Assembly (NCBI RefSeq): GCF_000023585.1
Contig: NC_012914.1
Location: forward strand, 2,929,001 to 2,993,000
Reading direction: 5' to 3'
Length of the DNA stretch: 64,000 nt
Source of the DNA: Paenibacillus sp. JDR-2
Lineage (GTDB): Bacteria > Bacillota > Bacilli > Paenibacillales > Paenibacillaceae
This document shows positions 39,523 to 47,862 of the stretch, piece by piece (within the stretch, counting starts at the first letter, position 1; each line of letters starts with the position of its first letter). Position numbers and translations under genes: made by a program. The notes under the pieces were generated by a model. It was not told the origin of the DNA and did no database searches. It was given only the letters and a program-made list of their open reading frames with translations.

Positions 39523-41058
39523 ATGAAGCTGACATTACAGAATTACCGGGAGAAAGTAACGGGCTGCTGGATCGGCAAAAACATCGGAGGCACGCTGGGT
39601 GCCCCGTTTGAATGCAAGCGCGGTGTATTCGATTTCGATTTCTACACGCAGGAACTAAACGGCGAGCCGCTCCCAAACGATGATCTGGATTTGCAGCTGG
39701 TGTGGCTGAACGCGGCGGAGAAATACGGCCGTAATGTTAACGCACGGATTCTGGGCGAATACTGGCTCTCCTACATCGTACCCAACTGGGGCGAATATGG
39801 AGCCGGTAAAAATAATATGCGGCAGGGTCTTGTTCCGCCGTTATCCGGCTATGTGAATAACGTATTCCGGGACAGCAACGGAGCATGGATCCGCTCGGAG
39901 ATTTGGGCATGCCTGACGCCTGGTCATCCCGAACTGGCTGTCAAGTACGCTTATGAAGATGCGATTGTGGATCATAGCCACGAAGGGGTCTATGCCGAGG
40001 TATTCTTTGCGGCTATTCAAAGCGCGGCATTCGTAGAAAGCAACCGGGATACGCTCATTGATATTGGTCTGTCCTATATTCCGGAAGACAGCGGCATTGC
40101 CAAAGGGGTAGCTTCTGTCCGTGCCTCTTATGCGGCAGGCGCAACATGGCAGGAAGCACGCGTGAAGCTGATGAACGATGTGCCGGGCAGCTTCGGCATC
40201 TTGGCGATGGCCAAGAAAGATCTTCCAACGGACGTGCCTGTTGGTCCTATGGGCTACGACGCGCCAAGCAATGTCGGCATTACCATATTGGGCTGGCTTT
40301 ATGGAGAAGGGGATTTCGCGAAGAGCATCTGTATAGCGAATAACTGCGGCGAGGATACGGATTGTACGGCTGCAACCTTAGGATCCATTCTTGGCATCAT
40401 TGGCGGGGCGGCAAGCATTCCCGAGAATTGGAAAGAGCCGATTGGTGATGCCATTAAGACGTTATGCTTGAATTTAGGTGATCAAGGGCTGCGTATTCCG
40501 AAGACGGTAACCGAGCTTACGGACCGTATTATCCGCTTGACTCCGCTATTCCTGGGAAGCGAGCTATGCGACTACGTCACTTCTTCGGAGGGTTATACGA
40601 TTGAGACGAGAGAAGGCGATGGTCTTTATCAGCATCCGGAATGGGTAAACGCATGGATTGACCGTAAATTCTCGGATAGGCTTGCGCAAAGCCCGTTTAC
40701 GGTGGAATATGACTTTACGATTTTTACGGTACGGCTTAATTATGGAGCTGCTCCGTATGTGCAAGAAGGCAAAGAAATGACCTTCAAGCTGCAGGTTGTT
40801 AATCAGCTGTTTATTCAGCAATGGCTGCAGGTGAAATGGCATCTGCCCGAAGGCTGGAGTATTAGCCCAAGTCCGGTATACGCGGCTTCGCTCGAGCATT
40901 ACCATTGCAACGACGGCATGACGGAGCTGGAATTCACGGTTACGGCGAACGGGCTGACGCAATCCCGCTATGATCTGATTGTGGAGATTACTTCTAACGG
41001 ACGGCCGACAAAAGGCCTGATTCCGGTCGTGCTGATTCACGGAAAACCTGGCCTATAG
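39523..41058 (+). CDS. ADP-ribosylglycohydrolase-fold protein, cytoplasmic, with C-terminal beta domain
   Basis: 511 residues; ATG 39523 follows GGGAGG. ARH-family signatures: N-terminal GCWIGKNIGGTLGAPFE, an acidic metal-site motif DDLDL (D53, D54, D56) where classical members have TDDT, and GEDTDCTAATLGS (about 276-288) for the second metal site. The helical part ends near residue 355; about 390-511 is an extra beta-rich domain not found in plain DraG-type enzymes. The family splits N- or O-glycosidic bonds to ADP-ribose with magnesium. Here it lies between a GH63-like and a GH38 gene, so a role in glycan breakdown is more likely than ADP-ribose removal (inference). Confidence 0.8.
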   Translation: MKLTLQNYREKVTGCWIGKNIGGTLGAPFECKRGVFDFDFYTQELNGEPLPNDDLDLQLVWLNAAEKYGRNVNARILGEYWLSYIVPNWGEYGAGKNNMRQGLVPPLSGYVNNVFRDSNGAWIRSEIWACLTPGHPELAVKYAYEDAIVDHSHEGVYAEVFFAAIQSAAFVESNRDTLIDIGLSYIPEDSGIAKGVASVRASYAAGATWQEARVKLMNDVPGSFGILAMAKKDLPTDVPVGPMGYDAPSNVGITILGWLYGEGDFAKSICIANNCGEDTDCTAATLGSILGIIGGAASIPENWKEPIGDAIKTLCLNLGDQGLRIPKTVTELTDRIIRLTPLFLGSELCDYVTSSEGYTIETREGDGLYQHPEWVNAWIDRKFSDRLAQSPFTVEYDFTIFTVRLNYGAAPYVQEGKEMTFKLQVVNQLFIQQWLQVKWHLPEGWSISPSPVYAASLEHYHCNDGMTELEFTVTANGLTQSRYDLIVEITSNGRPTKGLIPVVLIHGKPGL

Positions 41059-41087
41059 ATCAATCAGGCGAGAGGAGTTTGAATAAG

Positions 41088-43829
41088 TTGAGCAAGACGA
41101 CTGCACATATTATTTCGCATACCCACTGGGATCGAGAATGGTACCGTCCTTACGAAAAGCATCATATGCAGCTCATCGATATCATGGACAGCTTAATTGA
41201 ATTGCTGGACAATGATGAACAATTCCTCAGTTTCCATCTGGATGGGCAGACGATTATTTTGGACGACTATTTGGAGGTTCGTCCTGCGCAGCGGGAGAAA
41301 GTGCTGAAGCTGGTGCGCGAAGGCAGACTGATGGTTGGTCCCTGGTATGTGCTCCAGGATGAATTCCTGACCAGCAGTGAAGCCAATGCACGCAATCTGC
41401 AGATCGGGATGCGAGACGCGGCTGCTTATGGGGGGAGCTGCTTAATCGGATATTTCCCCGATTCTTTCGGCAATATGGGGCAGGCACCGCAGATTCTTGC
41501 CCAAGCAGGTATTTCCTGTGCCGTCTTTGGCCGGGGAGTGAAGCCAACGGGCTTCAACAATGCCGTCTATGATTCATTCGAGTCGCCTTATTCCGAAATG
41601 TGGTGGCAGTCGCCGGACGGCTCGAAGGTGCTTGGCGTGCTGTTCGCCAACTGGTACAACAACGGCATGGAGATTCCTGCCGATGCCGACTCGGCAGCAG
41701 TATTCTGGAATAGCAAGCTGGCCGATGCGCGCCGCTTTGCCTCAACGGAGCATCTTCTCTTCATGAACGGATGCGATCATCAGCCTGTTCAACTGAATTT
41801 AAGCCAAGCGCTTGAAGCGACAAGGGAGCTGTATCCCGATATCGATTTCGTCCATGCCAGCTGGCCCGAATATATTGAGCAGCTATCGAAGGAGGTGCCG
41901 GATAGTCTGGTGACCGTTGAAGGCGAACTTCGCAGCCAAAAGACTGATGGATGGGGAACGCTTGTCAACACGGCTTCCGCAAGAGTGTACATTAAGCAGG
42001 CTAATCAAAGAGGACAGGCGCTGCTAGAGCGAGCGGCCGAGCCTCTTGCTGCAATGGCGGCACTTACAGGCGCTTCTTACCCGCACGATAAGCTGACTTT
42101 TGCATGGAAGACGTTGATGCAGAATCACCCTCACGACAGTATTTGCGGCTGCAGCGTGGATGAGGTGCATGCGGAGATGATGACGAGATTCGCGAAGAGC
42201 GCGCATGCCGCCGAATCGATTATCGAGCAAAGCCTGCAGATGATCAACGCGTCTATCGACTTAACGGCCTTCACAAGACCGGCGGCAGCTTGTAGTCTTC
42301 CTTTTACTGTCTACAATACAACCGGCTGGGAAAGGACAGGTGTCGTAGCGGTCGAGCTGGATATTCGCAGGCTGCCGTTCAGTTATGACACGCGTGAAGC
42401 CTCGTTGTCCGAACTCGGCGATCTCGCGTTTGCCAAGGGCAAAGTGATGGATGCGCATGGCCGGGAGATCTTATTTGCCTTGGAGGACCTTGGCGTACGC
42501 TTTGGTTATGAGCTGCCAAGCGATAAGTTCCGTCAGCCTTATTTGGCCCGGACAATCCGATTGCACATGCTAGCCTCCGATGTCCCGCAGATGGGCTATC
42601 GCACTTATGCATGGGTAGCGGATCATGAGGAGAGTCAGCTTGAATCTCGACATGAGGCGGAGCGAGTCGAGAGCGAACCCCATATGCTTGATAACCGTTA
42701 TTTGAATGTTGTCATTCAAGAGGATGGCAGATTGACAATGACGGATAAGCGCAGCGGCCGCAGCTACCATGATCTGCTTGCCTATGAGAATGCCGGCGAC
42801 ATCGGCAATGAATATATGTTCCGTCAGCCAAATGGCGAGCAGCCGATTACGACAGCAGGACTTTCAGCGAAGATTACGCTTAAGGAGAGAAGCGAGCTCC
42901 GCACCGTATATGAAATTGTCCATGAATGGGATGTTCCGGCATGCGGCTCGGAGGAGCTGGACCGTGAGCGCCGCGAGCTCGTCTACTTCGCGCATCGCAG
43001 CGCTCAACGCAGTACGGAACAAACGATGCTCGCCCTGAAGACTACCGTAACGTTGGAAAAGGATGCGAAGAAGCTTGACGTGGTGACCATGGTGAATAAC
43101 ACCGCGAGCGATTATCGTCTTCGGGTATTGTTCCCTACCGATATAGCTGCGGAATACGTGGAGGCCGATTCGATCTTCGAGGTGGCAAGGCGCAGGATTC
43201 AGCCGGAGCCGGAATGGAATAATCCGAGTCACTGCCAGCATCAGCAGGCATTTGTAAGCCTGCACGATGAGCAATCGGGGCTGACCGTCGCAAACCTGGG
43301 ACTAAATGAATATGAAGTGCTTCGCGACGGTCGCAACACCCTAGCCATTACATTGCTGCGAGCGGTTGGGGAACTCGGGGATTGGGGCTATTTCCCGACG
43401 CCGGATGCACAATGCCAAGGCATGCATACGTTTACGTATTCTATTATTCCATTTGCAGGGGAAGATGCGGCTTATGAGAGTTATATACAGGCGTACCAAT
43501 TGCAGACGCCGTGGCATGCTAAGCAGCATCATCAAGCATCAACAGGGCTCGAGGCGCCGGAGCGCAGCTTCTTAACCTGGCATGGAGAAGGTCTTGCGCT
43601 CTCCGCATTCAAGCTGTCCGAGGAAACAGGGGATCTCATCGTCCGCTGGTATACGCTTGGCGCCGAGGAACGGTCCTTGTCAATTGCTTCCCTGCCGACG
43701 GTTACGGAATGGTACGAGAGTAATCTGTTGGAGCGTAAAGGAGCGCCAATGGTTGGAAGCGGGAATGGCTTGGCGTTAAAAGCAGGCGGCTATCGGATCC
43801 TTACACTCGGCGCTCGTTGCAAGAGTTAG
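41088..43829 (+). CDS. GH38 alpha-mannosidase (MngB-like)
   Basis: 913 residues from TTG 41088, 10 bases after AGAGGAG; a TTG at 41079 is too close to that site. There is no signal peptide. GH38 marks are HTHWDREW (zinc ligands H11, D15 region), nucleophile D125 in GYFPDSFGN, NGCDHQP (zinc histidine) and the family's large C-terminal beta domains. The length fits bacterial MngB-type enzymes of about 880-920 residues. It removes terminal alpha-mannose with retention, using zinc. In context it would trim mannose from imported oligosaccharides. It closes the long unit; a perfect terminator follows. Confidence 0.92.
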   Translation: MSKTTAHIISHTHWDREWYRPYEKHHMQLIDIMDSLIELLDNDEQFLSFHLDGQTIILDDYLEVRPAQREKVLKLVREGRLMVGPWYVLQDEFLTSSEANARNLQIGMRDAAAYGGSCLIGYFPDSFGNMGQAPQILAQAGISCAVFGRGVKPTGFNNAVYDSFESPYSEMWWQSPDGSKVLGVLFANWYNNGMEIPADADSAAVFWNSKLADARRFASTEHLLFMNGCDHQPVQLNLSQALEATRELYPDIDFVHASWPEYIEQLSKEVPDSLVTVEGELRSQKTDGWGTLVNTASARVYIKQANQRGQALLERAAEPLAAMAALTGASYPHDKLTFAWKTLMQNHPHDSICGCSVDEVHAEMMTRFAKSAHAAESIIEQSLQMINASIDLTAFTRPAAACSLPFTVYNTTGWERTGVVAVELDIRRLPFSYDTREASLSELGDLAFAKGKVMDAHGREILFALEDLGVRFGYELPSDKFRQPYLARTIRLHMLASDVPQMGYRTYAWVADHEESQLESRHEAERVESEPHMLDNRYLNVVIQEDGRLTMTDKRSGRSYHDLLAYENAGDIGNEYMFRQPNGEQPITTAGLSAKITLKERSELRTVYEIVHEWDVPACGSEELDRERRELVYFAHRSAQRSTEQTMLALKTTVTLEKDAKKLDVVTMVNNTASDYRLRVLFPTDIAAEYVEADSIFEVARRRIQPEPEWNNPSHCQHQQAFVSLHDEQSGLTVANLGLNEYEVLRDGRNTLAITLLRAVGELGDWGYFPTPDAQCQGMHTFTYSIIPFAGEDAAYESYIQAYQLQTPWHAKQHHQASTGLEAPERSFLTWHGEGLALSAFKLSEETGDLIVRWYTLGAEERSLSIASLPTVTEWYESNLLERKGAPMVGSGNGLALKAGGYRILTLGARCKS

Positions 43830-43871
43830 AGAATGAAACAGCCATAATTATTACATGCTTCTTGTATAATC

Positions 43872-43904
43872 ACACCCCTGCGTCCGCAGGGGTGTTTCGT
43901 TATT
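43872..43904 (+). terminator. Rho-independent terminator after the GH38 gene
   Basis: ACACCCCTGCG (43872-43882) and CGCAGGGGTGT (43885-43895) are perfect complements with a tight loop, then TTCGTTATT. Confidence 0.88.
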
Positions 43905-43940
43905 GTTAGAACATATAACGGTGCATAAGGAGTGTCGACA

Positions 43941-46124
43941 TTGAAACCATGGTTGGAAATCGAAAGCGGCGGCAAGCTGAAGCTTGGCGGCATGACGGTA
44001 TTTGATAGACTAGTTCCCTTACTTTCATTGGAGCTTGACGGGACTGCTGAAGAAAGACCGATGCTGAACCTCGCAGAGGAGCAGCGGAGTGAGGACGGCA
44101 AGCTGGCACGATTCCGTTACGAGGATCAGGAGAAGAGTATCGCGCTTACAGTGACATTTACGCATGACGGTGAAGAAGACGTTGTTGTCGGCAGTATCCA
44201 TTACGAATCGGCAAGCGAGATGGTAGGCGGTAAGTGCCGTACGCTTCATGCGCGGGAAGGTATTCGGCTGCTAGCAGGCCAGCCTGGTCAACCGGATTCT
44301 GCCGCGGAGCCGAAGCAGCGATACATGGCTCTTCATCTGCATAAGGACTGGTGGACAAGACCCGCATTTGGCAGCAGTTGGTCCGAGCTTCCGCCAAGGA
44401 CGCAGTCCTTGACCTCCGAACTCGGGGATGGGCGTCATATGACCATAGTGCCGATTACCGGTCCGCAGCTGAAGACGGAAATAATCGGTGCGGAAGATGA
44501 AACGGGGCTATACCTCAATACGTCAGCTTATGCTGGAGGTTATGCCAATATGGAGAGCCCCGCTTTTGCGATCGCGCTTGGGGACTCGCCGTTTGATTCC
44601 GCAAGACTTGCTATGAAATATGCACTGGAGGCTTCCGGCTCACTAGGCAAGCTGCGGGAAGAACGGCGTTATCCCGAGATGTTCGAGTATTTAGGCTGGT
44701 GCTCTTGGGATGCCTTCTACTACGATATTTCCGAGCAAGGCCTTCTGGATAAAGCGGCTGAGCTGAAGGAGAAAGGGATACCGGCAAAATGGATGATTAT
44801 CGATGCGGGCTGGTCGGATGATGATGACTACGCGCTGAAATCCTTCGAAGCGCATCCGGTAAAATTCCCAGGGGGCCTCGCCCGTACAGTCGGCAAGCTC
44901 AAAGCAAATGACGGAATGCGCTGGGTTGGCGTATGGCATACGTTAATCGGGTATTGGAACGGAGTTGCGAGAAACAGTGAGCTTGCGATCAGGCATCAAT
45001 CGTCTTTGACGGCGACCCGATGCGGCAAGCTGGTGCCGGCGCCTAGCGCAGCTGCTGCATTCCCTTTCTGGAACGAGTGGCACCGAAGCTTGAAGCAAAG
45101 CGGTATTGACTTCGTCAAGGTGGACTACCAAAGCATTTTAAGCAATATGCTGGGTCACTCCGGCGCAATCGGAAGCACCGCCCGGGAAGCGCATGAAGCG
45201 CTGGAAGCTTCGGTCAGCAAAAACTTTGATTCCGCTATGATCAACTGCATGGGCATGGCTTCAGAAAATGTATTCAACCGCGCGAATTCGGCGTTATCTC
45301 GCAATAGCGACGACTTCTTCCCGAACGAGCCGCAGGGCTTTGCCGAGCATGTCATGCAAAATGTGTACAATGCTGTTGTGCATGGCACCGTATTCTGGAC
45401 GGACTGGGATATGTGGTGGACCAAGCACAGCGACGCTGCGGTACATTCACTGCTCCGCGCGCTTAGCGGCGGTCCGATCTATGTCAGCGACAAGGTTGGC
45501 GAGACGGAGAAGGAAAGCTTGCTCCCTCTTGTCTACTCGGACGGCCGAATTGCAAGAGCCGATCAGCCGGGGCTGCCGACGGCGGACTGCTTGTATTCGG
45601 ATCCAACTGCAGGAGAGATCCCGCTTAAAGTTTGGAACAAAAAGGGCAGCCATACCTTTGTGGGAGCCTTCCATCTGCATGGAACAGCCGAGAAGCTTAG
45701 CGGCCAGGTTGGACATTCCGACCTTGCTGCCGGAACTTTCGAAGAAGATATACTGGTCTATGAACATTTCAGCAGCGAAGCGAGAGTGCTTCCGGCAACT
45801 GCAAACGGTGAGGGTTGGACGTTCGAATTGGCGCGCGGCGAAGCAAAGCTGTTCAAGGGATGCCCGCTTCATGACGGTACGGCGATCATCGGCTTGGCCG
45901 ATAAGTATCTCAGCGCGGATGGCGTGCTTGAGAGTACCGGACATGAAGGACGCTGGAGCGTCAAGCTGCGCGAGGGCGGACGTTTCGTCTGGTACAGCGA
46001 AAGCCAGCCTAGCGGAGTTGAAGTGAACGGCCGGACGGCTGAAGCAAACCGGATTGGCGACCGGCTCTATGAAGTGATTACATTTGCAGGCGGAGAACCG
46101 GTTTGGATCAGTTGGCAGGCATAG
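43941..46124 (+). CDS. GH36 alpha-galactosidase / raffinose-synthase-like enzyme
   Basis: 727 residues from TTG 43941, which has AAGGAG 8 bases upstream; the GTG at 43932 overlaps that site. No signal peptide. Residues about 1-235 are an N-terminal beta domain, followed by a TIM barrel with LGWCSWDAFYYDI, FVKVDYQ (nucleophile D395) and SRNSDDFFP (acid/base about D457-D458). This arrangement is the Sip1/raffinose-synthase branch of GH36. The reaction is retaining hydrolysis or transfer of alpha-galactose, or possibly another alpha-sugar. It sits alone between two terminators and may have its own promoter. Xyloglucan side chains can end in galactose, but as beta-galactose, so the fit with GH74 substrates is not obvious. 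Confidence 0.85.
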   Translation: MKPWLEIESGGKLKLGGMTVFDRLVPLLSLELDGTAEERPMLNLAEEQRSEDGKLARFRYEDQEKSIALTVTFTHDGEEDVVVGSIHYESASEMVGGKCRTLHAREGIRLLAGQPGQPDSAAEPKQRYMALHLHKDWWTRPAFGSSWSELPPRTQSLTSELGDGRHMTIVPITGPQLKTEIIGAEDETGLYLNTSAYAGGYANMESPAFAIALGDSPFDSARLAMKYALEASGSLGKLREERRYPEMFEYLGWCSWDAFYYDISEQGLLDKAAELKEKGIPAKWMIIDAGWSDDDDYALKSFEAHPVKFPGGLARTVGKLKANDGMRWVGVWHTLIGYWNGVARNSELAIRHQSSLTATRCGKLVPAPSAAAAFPFWNEWHRSLKQSGIDFVKVDYQSILSNMLGHSGAIGSTAREAHEALEASVSKNFDSAMINCMGMASENVFNRANSALSRNSDDFFPNEPQGFAEHVMQNVYNAVVHGTVFWTDWDMWWTKHSDAAVHSLLRALSGGPIYVSDKVGETEKESLLPLVYSDGRIARADQPGLPTADCLYSDPTAGEIPLKVWNKKGSHTFVGAFHLHGTAEKLSGQVGHSDLAAGTFEEDILVYEHFSSEARVLPATANGEGWTFELARGEAKLFKGCPLHDGTAIIGLADKYLSADGVLESTGHEGRWSVKLREGGRFVWYSESQPSGVEVNGRTAEANRIGDRLYEVITFAGGEPVWISWQA

Positions 46125-46141
46125 GAATGAACAGGGACAGG

Positions 46142-46166
46142 GGCGCAAACTCGTTTGCGCCTTTTG
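46142..46166 (+). terminator. Terminator after the GH36 gene
   Basis: GGCGCAAAC and GTTTGCGCC with a 2-base minimal loop, then TTTT. Confidence 0.85.
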
Positions 46167-46225
46167 CTGTTACATCAGGATTAGGGCCAGCACATTTAGT
46201 CATAATCAGATCAGTTAATATCCAT

Positions 46226-46256
46226 AATCCCTTCAGTGCCTTAAGGGATTCTATTT
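46226..46256 (+). promoter_or_regulatory. Inverted repeat before the GH28-like gene
   Basis: AATCCCTT (46226-46233) and AAGGGATT (46243-46250) are perfect complements with a 9-base spacer, followed by CTATTTT. It may be a second weak terminator or an operator over the promoter; a -10-like TATGAT lies at 46260-46265. Confidence 0.4.
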
Positions 46257-46302
46257 TAATATGATAGGGTCATTGATCAAGAGAAGCTGAGGGGGAAATG
46301 AC

Positions 46303-47649
46303 ATGACATTGAAATTGCATGAGAAGCCGGAAGGGATTGCTCCTTCCCCGGATTATACGTTGAAGATTAATGGCGAGGAGGCGTTCGTCTACCATATTCC
46401 AGGCATGGCGGGCGGTGCCGTGTCGTATGCTTCCTTTGATTTTGAAGGCAAAGCAGTCATTGAAATTACTTCGGTATGGAACGTGGAGTCGGTAGAAGTT
46501 AGACCTCAATCGTATGGAATTGCATCAACGCTGGAAGGCAATACCGCAACATTCCAAATTGACCGTCCTTGTCAGCTGTTTATTAAGTGGAATGACCAGT
46601 TCGAGCTTCCTTTCTATTTATTCGCTAACGGTTTAGAGCAAGAGCCGCCGATCGACGCCACCGGGATTAAGCATTATTTTGGCCCGGGAATCCATGATGG
46701 GGGCAATATGACATTAGGAAGCGGCGAATCGGTTTATTTGGCAGCAGGCGCCTTCGTCTACGGAACCATTCATGCCGAGTTTGCCTCTAACGTGAAAATC
46801 TACGGCCGGGGTATTTTATGCGCGTCAGACATTCCGTTCGGCACCCCGGAAGGATATCCGACGGAAGTCGTCGGCTTCAACGCCTGCAGCCATATTGAAG
46901 TAAGCGGCATAACCATTATTGATTCCTTCGGTTGGACGCTTGTTGGATACGACTGCGACAACATGCTTGTGTCGAACGTGAAGATCATTAATGAACGCAA
47001 ATGGTCAACCGATGGCATTAATCCATGCAACTGCCGGGATGTCCGGATTGAGAAATGCTTCGTGCGGAGCAAGGATGATTGCGTTGCGGTAAAAGGCTTG
47101 CAGGCGAGTGACCGCTTCGATTGCAACTGGTCGCCGCTGACCAATATTCATGTCGTGGACTGCGTCTTCTGGAGCGACAACAATAACGGAATTGTGGTTG
47201 GCTGCGAGAATAAAGCTCAAATTATCGAGAACATCCGGTTCGAGAACTGCGACTTGCTCAAAGTGAGCAACACTTGCGGAGATATCGCCGGTGCCCTGTC
47301 CGTCATTGCAATCGACGATACAATCATCCGTGATATTACGTTCGAGCAAATCCGGATCGAGCATGCGGCGGGTCCTCTGTTTAATGTCTTTTTTGCGGAG
47401 AGCATGTTCAGCGGTTCAATTGTAGGTTCGTTCAAGCCTGAAGGCGGCGTCATCGACAATATCAAGTTTCGTTCCATCAGCGTAACCGGCGGTCCAGCGC
47501 GCCGCTCTTATATTCGGGGCATGGGCCAGAAGCGGATGATCAGCAATGTAACCTTTGAGAGAATATCCATTCATGGAGAGAGCGTCAAGACACCGGAGCA
47601 AATGAAGCTTGTTGTCAATGCATTCACCGAAGGGGTTCGGGTCCTTTAG
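46303..47649 (+). CDS. GH28-like right-handed beta-helix glycosidase, cytoplasmic
   Basis: 448 residues from ATG 46303 after GAGGGGG. No signal peptide. An N-terminal beta domain (about 1-125) precedes a beta-helix with repeated NV-K-I and IRFEN turns. The STDGIN and SKDDC motifs correspond to the GH28 catalytic NTD and GDD aspartates. The GHG histidine motif is absent (NNGIVVG instead), so this is not a standard polygalacturonase; GH49-like or an unassigned GH28 branch is possible. A cytoplasmic location suggests action on imported oligosaccharides. Confidence 0.75.
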   Translation: MTLKLHEKPEGIAPSPDYTLKINGEEAFVYHIPGMAGGAVSYASFDFEGKAVIEITSVWNVESVEVRPQSYGIASTLEGNTATFQIDRPCQLFIKWNDQFELPFYLFANGLEQEPPIDATGIKHYFGPGIHDGGNMTLGSGESVYLAAGAFVYGTIHAEFASNVKIYGRGILCASDIPFGTPEGYPTEVVGFNACSHIEVSGITIIDSFGWTLVGYDCDNMLVSNVKIINERKWSTDGINPCNCRDVRIEKCFVRSKDDCVAVKGLQASDRFDCNWSPLTNIHVVDCVFWSDNNNGIVVGCENKAQIIENIRFENCDLLKVSNTCGDIAGALSVIAIDDTIIRDITFEQIRIEHAAGPLFNVFFAESMFSGSIVGSFKPEGGVIDNIKFRSISVTGGPARRSYIRGMGQKRMISNVTFERISIHGESVKTPEQMKLVVNAFTEGVRVL

Positions 47650-47711
47650 CCCCTATAGATACTGCAGTATTCACCTTTAATTAATCCAGCGTTTCTGTAA
47701 GGTTATTCTTC

Positions 47712-47777
47712 TATACTGGTAGCATCCCGCTCATAGGAGCGCCGGTATAGGAGGTGACTCGTGCTTGTTGATTAAAA
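47712..47777 (+). promoter_or_regulatory. Leader hairpin and possible 4-codon ORF before a GH74-like gene
   Basis: TATACTGG (47712-47719) pairs with CCGGTATA (47742-47749) and CGCTC pairs with GAGCG inside it. The strong binding site AGGAGGTGA (47749-47757) follows, then GTG CTT GTT GAT TAA (47761-47775). A tiny leader ORF or a relic of an earlier start is possible. Function is unknown. Confidence 0.35.
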
Positions 47778-47862
47778 AGGAATACTGGAGGAAGGTGAAA
47801 TGAAAACGCATACAAGGTCAGTCTCGCCATTAGCTTGTCCCAATAAGAGAGGAGCTTTATTG

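Noticed and set aside
43865..43870. TATAAT as a promoter for the GH36 gene
   Set aside because: No acceptable -35 lies 16-18 bases upstream, and the terminator hairpin begins two bases later, so a start there would be stopped at once.
45268..46026. 252-codon plus-strand frame within the GH36 gene
   Set aside because: It is out of frame with the GH36 catalytic motifs, rich in Arg/Ser/Cys, and has no start signal.
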